Positions 24,999 to 33,890 of a stretch of 64,000 nt of DNA are shown in pieces (within the stretch, counting starts at the first letter, position 1; each line of letters opens with the position of its first letter). The DNA comes from Caldilineaceae bacterium SB0661_bin_32. GTDB taxonomy: Bacteria; Chloroflexota; Anaerolineae; Caldilineales; Caldilineaceae. The translations under genes and the position numbers were made by a program. Below the pieces are notes generated by a model. That model did not search any database, was not told the origin of the DNA, and was given only the letters and a program-made list of their open reading frames with translations. The stretch is from the NCBI GenBank assembly GCA_009841235.1, contig VXMH01000098.1:1-64000 (forward strand). The letters are read 5' to 3'.

Positions 24999-26546
24999 AT
25001 GGAACATTCTCCCGGTAAACAACTCTTCATCGACGACTACTTCATCGAATCCCTGACCGGTGCCCGCCGCGTCCTCAACCGGCCCCGCAAACTCACCCCC
25101 GACGCGCCCCTGTCCATCCCCTTCGACCAACCCTGGGACGCAAACGACGCCCAACCCGGCCGCGTCATCTACGATCAAAGCACGGGCCGCTTCCGCATGT
25201 ACTACCGCGCCTGGACCGGAGACCAAACCTTTTTCTGCGCGCTCGAATCTGACGACGGGCTGAGCTGGGAGCGGCCCGTCCTGGAGCTGGTCGAGTTCGA
25301 CGGCTCGAAACGCAACAACATCACCACCGCCAGCGCCGACCACCTCATAACCATTCTGGATAGCCGCGAACCGGACGAGACCCGCCGCTGGAAACAGATC
25401 GACAACAAACCAAGCGGCGTCTCCCCAACGGGAGACCCGCGCTGGCTGGCCCGCTACTCCGCCGACGGCTACGACTGGCATCTATATCCGGAGGGGCCCC
25501 ACAGCGACCAGAAGATGAGGTTCAATTTCGGCTCCCCCCATGAGACCTTCGGCGGCGTGATCAACCCGGACGCGCCCTATGTCTATTACTCCCAGCGCGG
25601 CTCGAACCGCCGCACCCGCGTCCTCGGCCGCCGCGACAGCCAGGACTTTCTCAACTGGTCCGGCCTGCGCACCGTGATCGAACAGGACCTGCAGGACCCG
25701 CCGGGAACCGAATTCTATTCCGCCGGCTTCGACCCCGTCGCCTGCACCAACGGCGGCCTGCACATTATCATGCTCCAGGCCTTTCAGACCGACCTGGCCG
25801 AACCCTACGACATAGCCGATGCCGCCAGCTATTGGGGCGCCGAAAAGGGTGGGAACGCCATGCCCGCCCGAGTAGACGGCTTCGTGGAGAGTCAACTGGC
25901 GGTCAGCCGCGACACCGTCGCCTGGACGCGCTGGCGCGAACCCTTCATCGCCCGCGGCGAGGCCGGAGCGTGGGACTACGGCATGGTCTACGCCGACGGC
26001 CCCATCCTCCACGACGACCGGCTCTGGTTCTTCTACATGGCGGGCAACCTGACCCATAACGGCTACAGCGCGCAGCCCTGGCAAGGCCCCTACTCGACGC
26101 CCAACCGCCGCGGCAAGGGCGTAGCCGCCCTGCGCCCCGACGGCTACGTCAGCGTCGAAGCGGAGTCTTACGCACCCGGCGTCCTCACCACCCATCGCTT
26201 CCGCCAGGAGCAGGGCGGCCAGATCAGAGTCAATGTCGACGCCGGCGCCGGCGAACTGCGCTACGAGCTCCTCGAAGATACAGGCCGCCCGATTCCGGGA
26301 TACACGGCCGCAGACTGTGATCCGATTCGCGAAGACACGCTCGACAGCGCGCTTTCCTGGCGCGGCAAGCCGGGCTGGCCCGGCGTCGGCGATGACCGGA
26401 CCGCACGCTATCCGCAGCTGAACCATTCGGAATTCTACGTCAAACTGCGCTTCTACGTGTCGCCGGGGACCAAACTGTACTCGCTCACCATCGACCCGCC
26501 AGAAGTGACAGAGTGGCTTGTCAGACTCAGAACCCGAATAGACTAG
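24999..26546 (+). CDS. Large cytosolic beta-propeller (GH32/GH43-like) protein
   Basis: A 515-residue paralogue of the protein at 1206-2849, with matching QLFIDDYFIESLTGARR, MYYRAW, SRDTVAWTRW and a C-terminal beta-rich domain. No signal peptide, so it should act in the cytosol. It heads a + strand set with PhyH, nitrilase-like and D-aminoacylase-like genes. High GC returns here after the A/T-rich cassette. The ATG has only a weak upstream site. Glycoside binding or hydrolysis is possible, but no catalytic residues were identified. Confidence 0.7.
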   Translation: MEHSPGKQLFIDDYFIESLTGARRVLNRPRKLTPDAPLSIPFDQPWDANDAQPGRVIYDQSTGRFRMYYRAWTGDQTFFCALESDDGLSWERPVLELVEFDGSKRNNITTASADHLITILDSREPDETRRWKQIDNKPSGVSPTGDPRWLARYSADGYDWHLYPEGPHSDQKMRFNFGSPHETFGGVINPDAPYVYYSQRGSNRRTRVLGRRDSQDFLNWSGLRTVIEQDLQDPPGTEFYSAGFDPVACTNGGLHIIMLQAFQTDLAEPYDIADAASYWGAEKGGNAMPARVDGFVESQLAVSRDTVAWTRWREPFIARGEAGAWDYGMVYADGPILHDDRLWFFYMAGNLTHNGYSAQPWQGPYSTPNRRGKGVAALRPDGYVSVEAESYAPGVLTTHRFRQEQGGQIRVNVDAGAGELRYELLEDTGRPIPGYTAADCDPIREDTLDSALSWRGKPGWPGVGDDRTARYPQLNHSEFYVKLRFYVSPGTKLYSLTIDPPEVTEWLVRLRTRID

Positions 26547-26680
26547 GGCCAGCCGTTTTGGACCAGCCGATACGACCGACTGCGGCAGGGCGGCTTCCTG
26601 GATCGGCCCAGGACAGCGCTCCCAAGAAGAAGAGCTTGAGCATCCCGTAAACGGATGACCGACCCAGTCAGGAGAACAGC

Positions 26681-27469
26681 ATGTCCGATTCACTCACAAA
26701 CGAACAGTGGCGCCAGTACCAGACCCAGGGATATTTGCGATTGGGCCAGGTGTTGACCAACGAAGAGTTGCAAGGTCTCCAGCAGCGCATGGACGAAATC
26801 ATGCTGGGGACGGCGCCGCTCGACTATGACCGCATGGCAATGCAGTTGGACCGCGAACCGGGCACAGGCAAACCCGGACCGCAAACCAAAGGCCACAAAG
26901 GCGCAACGCTCAGCTACCGCAAGATACAGGACCTCGAATACGACCCACTGTTCCTTGCCTATATGCAGAAGCCCCTGTTCCGCCACATCTGCGCCCGTGT
27001 ATACGGGGAGGAGACCACCGTCGCCTGTTACCGGGCCATGTTTATGAACAAACCGGCCCGCGAGGGGACGCCCCTGATCTGGCATCAGGATCGCTGGAGA
27101 TATCTGGATCGCGACCCCTTGATCACAATCTGGACCGCCCTCGACCCCGCTACCGTCGCAAACGGCTGCGTCCAGATCGTACCCGGCGCCCACCACACTC
27201 TGATTAACCCGTCCAGCGGATCGGGCTTTCTGACCCCGGAGCAGGCAGAGGAACTGACGCGCGACGCCGAAACTGTTTTCCTGGAGCTGGAGGCGGGCGA
27301 GAGCGTCCTCCTGCATAACCATCTGCCCCACAGCTCCGAAATCAACAACACCGATATTCCCAGGCGGGCCTTCAGCGCCTGTTACATGGACGCGGTGACC
27401 AGGGCGGAAAACGGGGAAACTTTCACTGTCATCTTTGGCGAAAGCGCGCTGCAACCGGAGATGGTCTGA
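26681..27469 (+). CDS. Phytanoyl-CoA dioxygenase (PhyH) family protein
   Basis: A 262-residue Fe(II)/2-oxoglutarate dioxygenase from a different subgroup than the other three PhyH proteins here. Ligands are His135 and Asp137 (WHQDRW) and a distal His (HNHLPHSSE, 214 or 217), with Arg228/229 for 2-oxoglutarate. AGGAGA lies just before the ATG. Its position after a beta-propeller gene repeats the pairing at 252-2849 in reverse order. Confidence 0.88.
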   Translation: MSDSLTNEQWRQYQTQGYLRLGQVLTNEELQGLQQRMDEIMLGTAPLDYDRMAMQLDREPGTGKPGPQTKGHKGATLSYRKIQDLEYDPLFLAYMQKPLFRHICARVYGEETTVACYRAMFMNKPAREGTPLIWHQDRWRYLDRDPLITIWTALDPATVANGCVQIVPGAHHTLINPSSGSGFLTPEQAEELTRDAETVFLELEAGESVLLHNHLPHSSEINNTDIPRRAFSACYMDAVTRAENGETFTVIFGESALQPEMV

Positions 27470-27561
27470 ATGCCCAGCTGTGTCAAAGGCCTGCTGACCC
27501 TTACCCTGCCTGCCGATCGGCAATGCGATGAGTCCAAGTTACCGTTCAGAAGGAAAGAGCC

Positions 27562-28401
27562 ATGTATGAAAGCGTGGAAGTAGCCGCCATCTCATATCGA
27601 CCGGTCAAATGGGACAAAGCCGCCAACGCCGACCGCATGGAGGAGCTGTTCGTCCAGGCCGCGCAGGAAAACCCGCGCATGATATTGACGACCGAAGGCG
27701 CGCTCGAAGGCTACATTGTGATGGAAATCGTCGAGGGCCGTGCCCCGGCTGATTCCATGCTCGAAGTGGCCGAACCGATCGACGGTCCCTATATCCGCCG
27801 TTTCCAGAAGCTGGCCCGCGCCCTCAAGACCTGCCTCGCGTTCGGTTTCGCCGAGCGTATCGGCGACGAAGCATTCAACTGCGCGATCTTTCTCGATCAC
27901 GAAGGCGAAATCCGCGGCCGCTATCACAAGGTCCAGCTGGCCGAAGGCACCCATCCCTCCTGGCGCTTCAACCGCGTCGGCAGCCGCCTTCGCGCCTTCG
28001 ATACGCCGATAGGCCGCGCTGGCTTTGTTATCTGCAACGACCGCTGGAACCCGGATATCGTGCGCGCCCTTGTTCTGGACGGCGCCCGCATCATCCTCAT
28101 CCCCTCCTACGGCAGCAAGACCAAAGATCAGAATCAAGCCGTTCTCGCCAGGGCAAGAGAGAACGGCGTCCCCATCGTCGAGGCCAACGTCGGCATGAAC
28201 CTGATAATCAGCAAAGGGGAAATCTGCGCCTACCAGTGGGGCAACGATCAGATCACGCACGGCGTTGTCGATATCCCCGCCGCCCCCTGCGAGAAAACCG
28301 CCCGTCAAGCGGAACAGGACTATCTCGCCGCGCAAACGCCGGAGATGGAGAAACGCTACCAGAGAACGCTGGATAGAGTTGAACGCCTGACCAGCGCCTA
28401 G
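27562..28401 (+). CDS. Carbon-nitrogen hydrolase (nitrilase superfamily)
   Basis: A 279-residue amidase/nitrilase-fold enzyme. The Glu-Lys-Cys triad is visible: Glu45 (TTEGALEGY), Lys123 (YHKVQL) and Cys158 (VICNDRWNPD). Such enzymes hydrolyse C-N bonds of amides, carbamoyl compounds or nitriles. AAGGAAAGAG lies upstream of the ATG. The gene follows PhyH by about 90 bases and precedes the D-aminoacylase-like gene by about 50, suggesting sequential breakdown of an N-containing compound. Confidence 0.9.
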   Translation: MYESVEVAAISYRPVKWDKAANADRMEELFVQAAQENPRMILTTEGALEGYIVMEIVEGRAPADSMLEVAEPIDGPYIRRFQKLARALKTCLAFGFAERIGDEAFNCAIFLDHEGEIRGRYHKVQLAEGTHPSWRFNRVGSRLRAFDTPIGRAGFVICNDRWNPDIVRALVLDGARIILIPSYGSKTKDQNQAVLARARENGVPIVEANVGMNLIISKGEICAYQWGNDQITHGVVDIPAAPCEKTARQAEQDYLAAQTPEMEKRYQRTLDRVERLTSA

Positions 28402-28449
28402 CTCCCCTGGCTTGAACTTGGGCTGCCAGGGTCACCGGAGGACTTTTTC

Positions 28450-30015
28450 TTGTACGACATCGTCATTGCAGGTGGAACCGTCATAGATGGCAACCGGGCG
28501 CCGCGCCGCCGCGGAGACGTGGGCATCAGGGGCGATCGGATCGCTGCCATCGGCGACCTCGCCGGCGCGGATGCCGCCCAGGTAATCGACGCCGCCGGCA
28601 GGATCGTCGCGCCCGGCTTCGTCGATGTTCACACTCACTCCGACGGCTGGTTCCTGAGAAAGCAGCACCAGGTGAGCAAGACCAGCCAGGGCTTTACCAC
28701 CGAACTCATCATGGCCGACGGCATCTCCTACGCGCCCGTCAGCCGCCAGACAGCCCATGAGTGGCTCTACTACATGCGCGGCCTCAACGCCCTGCGCATG
28801 GAAGACTACACCGGCTGGGAGACACTGGCCGATTACATGGCCCTCCTGGACCGCCGCAACGTCCAGAATGTGATCACGCAAATCCCCTACGCCAATGTGC
28901 GCACTCTCATCTGCGGCTGGGGTCCCGCACCGGCAGATGACTTACAGTTGAAACTGATTCAGCTGCAGGTTGAACAGGGAATGGAGGAGGGCGCCTGCGG
29001 TCTTTCAACCGGTCTTGACTACGCAGCCCAGTGCTTCGCCTCAACTGCCGAGCTGGCGGCCGCCTGCCAGCCCATGGCCGGTGCACAGGCCCCGTACGTC
29101 ACCCATATGCGCTACAAAATAGGGACCCTGGCCGCGCTGAAGGAAGCCGTCGAGATAGGGCGGCGCGCCGGTGTCCCCGTCCACATCTCCCATCTCAAGG
29201 CCGCCAGCGAAGTCGATACCCAAGCCATACTTTCCTACGTCGACCAGGTCGCCGTCCACGAAGTCGACTTTTCCTTCGACGTCTATCCTTATCTGCCCGG
29301 GTCGACTCTGCTCAACTACCTCTTGCCCTACGAGATCTGGCACGACGGTCCCCTGGCCGCGCTTCCCAAACTGCGCGACCCTGCGACGCGCGCGCAAGTC
29401 GGCCGCGGCCTTGAAATCTATGCGTCCGATCTCGATGCAATCAGAATAGTCTGGCTGCCAGGCAAGGAGAACAGCAGCTACCTGGGCAAGACATTGGCCG
29501 AGTATGTTGACGAAGTGGGCAAGTCTCCGGTAGACGCGCTTTGTGATCTCCTGATCGAGGAAAACCTGGCCGTGTTGCTCGTCTTCTTCCAGGGCGACGA
29601 CCGCTTCGTAGAACCATTCCTCGCCCACAAGTGTTACATGATGGGCACTGACGGCGTCTACCATGAAGACAGCGTCATCCACCCCCGCCAGTACGGGTCA
29701 GCCGCACGTCTATTGGGACCATGCGTGCGCAAGGGACTGTTCTCTCTGGAAGACGCCGTGTGGAAACTGAGCGGTGCCGCTGCGGCACGCTTTGGGCTCA
29801 AAGATCGGGGCACAATAGAGGAAGGCGGCTACGCCGATCTGGTGGTCTTCGATCAGGAGGCAATCCAGGACCACGCCACCTTCGTCGAACCGCATCAATT
29901 GTCTGGCGGCGTCAGCGAAGTGCTCGTCAACGGTGTTCCTGTAATCCGCGACGGTTCACCCGTGGAGACGCTGCAGCAGCCACTGCCGGGTCGGGCTCTG
30001 CGCTTCAATCAGTAA
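28450..30015 (+). CDS. N-acyl-D-amino-acid deacylase-like amidohydrolase
   Basis: A 521-residue amidohydrolase-superfamily protein of the D-aminoacylase type. Metal-site motifs are VDVHTHSDG, the GACGLSTGLDY segment, VHISHLK and MGTDG; the C-terminal GGYADLVVFD is the returning beta-sandwich. The start is TTG 28450 with GGAGG 8 bases upstream. It ends a + strand operon; its TAA directly abuts the stop codon of the convergent SH3 lipoprotein gene, leaving no room for a separate terminator. Confidence 0.9.
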   Translation: MYDIVIAGGTVIDGNRAPRRRGDVGIRGDRIAAIGDLAGADAAQVIDAAGRIVAPGFVDVHTHSDGWFLRKQHQVSKTSQGFTTELIMADGISYAPVSRQTAHEWLYYMRGLNALRMEDYTGWETLADYMALLDRRNVQNVITQIPYANVRTLICGWGPAPADDLQLKLIQLQVEQGMEEGACGLSTGLDYAAQCFASTAELAAACQPMAGAQAPYVTHMRYKIGTLAALKEAVEIGRRAGVPVHISHLKAASEVDTQAILSYVDQVAVHEVDFSFDVYPYLPGSTLLNYLLPYEIWHDGPLAALPKLRDPATRAQVGRGLEIYASDLDAIRIVWLPGKENSSYLGKTLAEYVDEVGKSPVDALCDLLIEENLAVLLVFFQGDDRFVEPFLAHKCYMMGTDGVYHEDSVIHPRQYGSAARLLGPCVRKGLFSLEDAVWKLSGAAAARFGLKDRGTIEEGGYADLVVFDQEAIQDHATFVEPHQLSGGVSEVLVNGVPVIRDGSPVETLQQPLPGRALRFNQ

Positions 30016-31491
30016 TCACTCTTCTTCAAAATGTACGCCCAGAACATCACCGTCTGAACTCGTGGCAACTACAGCGCGCCGTCCGGAATCTGCTGGCGCA
30101 GAGCCCTGTGCTTCCGGTGTAACGACAGGCACATTTTCCGCATTTGTCGCAGTTACAAACGGCGCATAGAGCCATCCGGACTGGCCTTCAAAGTCTATCT
30201 GCCACCACTCTCCGTCCGAACTCTTCCCGGTGATGGCAAACTCTTCCCCTTCGTTAGCCCCGCCGATACGATCGTACTCGGTGCCCGGCCCCCCGCGCAC
30301 GTTCAGGTCGCCGGCGGCCGTTGCCAACGGTTCATCGGGCGTCGTTGGCGTTTCCGTGGCTGAATCCTCGGGCATCGTACCTTCAGCCTGTGAGTCGCCG
30401 ACGACAGGCACATCCTCCACATTGGCAGCGGTCACATAGGAGGCATAGATCCATCCGGACTGTCCGTCGAAGTCAATTTGCCACCACTCGCCGTCAGGAC
30501 TCTTGCCGGTAATTTCGAACTTCTCTCCTGCAGTGGCCCCGCCGATCCTGTCGTATTCAGTGCCCGGTCCTGAGCGAATGTTCATGTCGCCGAGGACAGT
30601 TACGGCAGCGCTCTCCGTCTCCGGCGCAGCTGTCTCGGCAACAGAACCGCCAGCGACGGGCACGTTCTCTGCATTCGTAGCGGTCACAAACGGTGCATAA
30701 ATCCACCCGGTCTCACCACGGAAGTTAATCTGCCACCAATCGCCGTCCTCGTTCCTGCCGGTGATGCGGAACGCCTCACCGGCAGTGGCCCCGCCAATCC
30801 TGTCGTATTCCTCGCCCGGTCCACTTCGAACGTTCATATCGCCGCCGACAGTCACGACCGCGTCCAGCGGAGCAGGCGCCCCCTCGGTGGTTCCTTCATC
30901 CGGATCGGCAGCCTCCGTCATGCCGGATCCTACGATGGGCACGTCTTCCGCATCGGCCGCGACCACAAAGGGCGCATGAATCCATCCTGGTTGGCCCTGA
31001 AAGTCGATCCGCCACCAATCCCCCTCCGAATTCTTGCCTGTGATGGAAAATTCCTCGCCGGCACTCGCTTCGCCGACGACGTTGTAACCGGTTCCCGGAC
31101 CGCTGCGTACGTTCATTTCCCCCAAAACCGTAACTGATGCATCGGTGGCTGGCGGCTCCATAGCGGCTGGCGCCGTGTCTGTAACCGTAACCGTGGGAGT
31201 TGGCGCGGCCGGTGCAGGTTCTGTGGGTGTGGGAGGAGGTGTATTGGTTGCCGTCGGCGGCTGCGGCGTGGACGTAACAACCGCAGGGAGTGCCGTGGCG
31301 GTACTTGTCGGCCCTGGCTCTGGCGCCGGCGCCTCACCTTCTCGCTGCCCGCAGGCGCCAAGAGTAGCGGCGCCAAGAATCAGCGCACACAAAATCGATC
31401 CTTGCATGAAGGATCCCTTGACCACCCTCTTCATCCATGTAGCTACATGAGCTGCAGTGGCCGGCTGGCTGCTTGGTCGCTGATGGCTCAT
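30016..31491 (-). CDS. Lipoprotein with four tandem bacterial SH3 domains
   Basis: A 491-residue exported protein. A hydrophobic helix ends in the lipobox LGAC (Cys47), followed by a Pro/Thr-rich linker (about 55-115) and four SH3b repeats (roughly 117-175, 208-268, 292-350, 385-443), each with MNVRSGPG-like and GWI(Y/H)APFV-like ends. SH3b domains bind peptidoglycan or peptides, so a cell-surface role is likely. The ATG overlaps the stop of the kinase-like gene (ATGA), with GAGAGGAG upstream; a start at 31434 is possible. Confidence 0.87.
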   Translation of the reverse strand: MSHQRPSSQPATAAHVATWMKRVVKGSFMQGSILCALILGAATLGACGQREGEAPAPEPGPTSTATALPAVVTSTPQPPTATNTPPPTPTEPAPAAPTPTVTVTDTAPAAMEPPATDASVTVLGEMNVRSGPGTGYNVVGEASAGEEFSITGKNSEGDWWRIDFQGQPGWIHAPFVVAADAEDVPIVGSGMTEAADPDEGTTEGAPAPLDAVVTVGGDMNVRSGPGEEYDRIGGATAGEAFRITGRNEDGDWWQINFRGETGWIYAPFVTATNAENVPVAGGSVAETAAPETESAAVTVLGDMNIRSGPGTEYDRIGGATAGEKFEITGKSPDGEWWQIDFDGQSGWIYASYVTAANVEDVPVVGDSQAEGTMPEDSATETPTTPDEPLATAAGDLNVRGGPGTEYDRIGGANEGEEFAITGKSSDGEWWQIDFEGQSGWLYAPFVTATNAENVPVVTPEAQGSAPADSGRRAVVATSSDGDVLGVHFEEE

Positions 31492-32126
31492 GTATGCTCC
31501 TCTCGGTCGGGCGGAGCCGTTCGCGCCGCATGTACAATTAAGGCCACTGCCGTAGCCTCAGGGATGCGGCCCGTGTCCAACATCAAGTGATAGTGCCGGC
31601 AGTTTTTCCAGTCCGCACTGGTGAAAAATCTCTGGTACCAGTTGCGGCGCTGCTCGTCTGCCAGCCCTATTATACGTTCAGCCGTACCGATTTCGGCCAT
31701 ACCGCGGCGGCGCTGAATTCGACCGGCCCGAATCGCCGGCGCCGCGTAGAGGTGTACATGAAGTGCGGTCGGGTGGTTTTCGAGAATCAGCTGCGAGCCG
31801 CGCCCAATGAAGACCACGCTCCCCCGCTCGGCCAGGGCGCGAATGGCTTTTGTCATCCCGTCTACATACGTTGCTTGATCCATCGGCCTGTTGCGCCGGT
31901 TTGGATCAGCCGAAAATAGCGAACGCATCTCCTGGCTGACAACACCGGCGCGCGACATCAGCTTCTCCTCGGCCTCGACGATTACCTCCACCTGTACCCC
32001 TGCCTGCCGGGCCATCTCCGCAAGCACCTCCTTGTCGATACAGGTCGCGTCCAGCTCATGGCCGACAGCCTCAGCGATGCGAGTACCTCGCGAGCCCAGT
32101 TCGCGCGAAATGGTAACGACGGTCAT
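31488..32126 (-). CDS. Cytidylate kinase-like family protein
   Basis: A 212-residue P-loop-type protein of the cytidylate-kinase-like family (AAA/Cmk-like). The N-terminus VVTISRELGSRGTRIAEAVG is the nucleotide-binding region with a modified P-loop, and VVFIGRGSQLIL is a typical middle strand. Family members are often near transport or signalling genes; true CMP kinase activity is uncertain. GAGGAGG precedes the ATG. Its stop overlaps the SH3 lipoprotein start, so the pair is coupled. Confidence 0.82.
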   Translation of the reverse strand: MTVVTISRELGSRGTRIAEAVGHELDATCIDKEVLAEMARQAGVQVEVIVEAEEKLMSRAGVVSQEMRSLFSADPNRRNRPMDQATYVDGMTKAIRALAERGSVVFIGRGSQLILENHPTALHVHLYAAPAIRAGRIQRRRGMAEIGTAERIIGLADEQRRNWYQRFFTSADWKNCRHYHLMLDTGRIPEATAVALIVHAARTAPPDREEHT

Positions 32127-32195
32127 ACTTGCCTCCTCAGTACAGGAAACCTGCCTGCCGCGAAGCATTCACTGTCTCGACATGCGGGCGAATGA

Positions 32196-33701
32196 CTATA
32201 GCTCGACCACTCTCGGGTCATAGAGCGGTGTGTCTGCAACGACAATGCGGCCATCCGGCATTCGGTAGCAGTTGCCGTGCCTTCGAGCGCCCTCAGCCAA
32301 AGCGTTTCGCCGCAACTCGGCTTCATCTTTGCGGCGTTGCCCTTCAGCGGCGTCGAAATCCCATGAACTATCCACCAGAGCCTTCAGCTGCCGGCCGGTT
32401 GCCATCTCTTCCTCTGTACCGTTTACCAGTAGATTGCGCTGCTCCAGGGGATCGGCTTCCAGGTCAAAAAGCAGGTGCGGCGTCATTCCCCGAAAGCGGA
32501 CAAACTTGTACTTCCCAAGGCGCACAAGCCGGTGCTCGCTCCCTTTTCCCCAGCGCGGGAGCGGATTGTCCACGAAGACAGGCTCTGCCGGCGGCTCGGT
32601 CCCTGTCGTCACCGCCTTGGAAAGATCGCGCCCCTCCAGGCCGTCAGGCGCCGCGATGTTCGCCAGCCCGCACAGCGTAGGGAACAGGTCCGCCAAACTG
32701 ACAGGCGTGTCCAGTCGCGCCCCCGAGCTCTCTCCACTTCGCTGAGAAGGCGTCTGGACAATCAGCGGCACCCGCGCCGCGGCCTCGTGCCACGAATTCT
32801 TCCACCACATGCCGTGCTCACCCGCCATTTCCCCATGGTCCGTGGTGTACACGACAACCGTGTTCTCCAGCAGACCGCTCCGCTCCATCAAATGGAGAAG
32901 ATCGCCAAGGATTTCGTCCAGGTAGTCGACGCATGCGAAGTAGGCTGCCCTCGCCTTCATCATCTCCTGCTCTGAGACCTCCTCCGTGCGGAATCCTTTT
33001 GCCATGCCGACTGTCATGGGGTGAGAGGCGGTGTCTCCTGTACGTCCTACCTTGGGCGGAGTTATTCCTTCGGGCCAGTACTTGTCCAGGAACCTCCTCG
33101 GCGCAGTCAGCGGAAAATGAGGGCGGCTGAACGACGCGCACAGAAACCAGGGCCTGTCCGGCTCAGCCGCCGTCTGTTCCCGCAAATACGCCACCGTCTC
33201 CCGTACGATGACTTGCTCCTGCAAGACACTCTCCGGAATCTCCGTAAGTCCGGCGTCGGCGGTGCGGCTGCGCATCTCGAAGCCGCCTTCACGCACTGAC
33301 AAGGGATCCCTCTGATGTCCGGCCCCCCCTGTCAAATCGCCATAGGGTCTGTTCGCGAAACCGGCCATCTGGTTGGCGCCTCCCAAGTGCATCTTGCCTA
33401 CCAGGCAGGTAGCGTATCCGGCATCGGCAAATGCGGAGGCAACTGTCGGAATCTCAGGTTTCAGGTAGGATCCATTGCCCCAGCCGCCGCCGGTCATCGG
33501 CGAACGCCCGGTCAACAGACAGATGCGGGAGGGTGTACAGAGTGGCGACTGGCAGTAGGCACTGCTGAAAAAGGACCCGTGTTTCGCCAAACCGTCCAAA
33601 ACAGGTGTTTGAACCGGTTCGCCCGTTTGCCCCTCAAGCAGGCTGAGGCAGCGGTAGCTGTGCTCGTCGGAAAAGAGAAAGAGAATATTCGGTCGCGACA
33701 T
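32196..33701 (-). CDS. Sulfatase family protein (formylglycine type)
   Basis: A 501-residue alkaline-phosphatase-fold sulfatase. The formylglycine motif C-T-P-S-R is at 55-59, with the LLTGRSP continuation, and the metal site TTDHGEMAGEHG lies in the second half. Pattern is near choline-sulfatase/arylsulfatase-like enzymes. There is no signal peptide, so a cytosolic enzyme acting on imported sulfate esters is likely. A maturase (FGE or anSME) is not in the window. It is transcribed toward the kinase-like gene and divergent from the amidase gene. Confidence 0.92.
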   Translation of the reverse strand: MSRPNILFLFSDEHSYRCLSLLEGQTGEPVQTPVLDGLAKHGSFFSSAYCQSPLCTPSRICLLTGRSPMTGGGWGNGSYLKPEIPTVASAFADAGYATCLVGKMHLGGANQMAGFANRPYGDLTGGAGHQRDPLSVREGGFEMRSRTADAGLTEIPESVLQEQVIVRETVAYLREQTAAEPDRPWFLCASFSRPHFPLTAPRRFLDKYWPEGITPPKVGRTGDTASHPMTVGMAKGFRTEEVSEQEMMKARAAYFACVDYLDEILGDLLHLMERSGLLENTVVVYTTDHGEMAGEHGMWWKNSWHEAAARVPLIVQTPSQRSGESSGARLDTPVSLADLFPTLCGLANIAAPDGLEGRDLSKAVTTGTEPPAEPVFVDNPLPRWGKGSEHRLVRLGKYKFVRFRGMTPHLLFDLEADPLEQRNLLVNGTEEEMATGRQLKALVDSSWDFDAAEGQRRKDEAELRRNALAEGARRHGNCYRMPDGRIVVADTPLYDPRVVEL

Positions 33702-33890
33702 GAGTGAAATCCCTTTCGTAAACGCGCGGCAGCGGCCTCCCCTAGAATAAGACTACGGGCCGATGTGCGCAAGTGAGCTTTTCCCGTTCACAACCGCCGC
33801 AGGCGCCATCTGAGCGCAACGCGGAAAAAAACGGCCTGTGTGTCCCTTGTTCGGTTGAAGCTGCGAGGCGACTGCGGTAGGATAGTGGAG

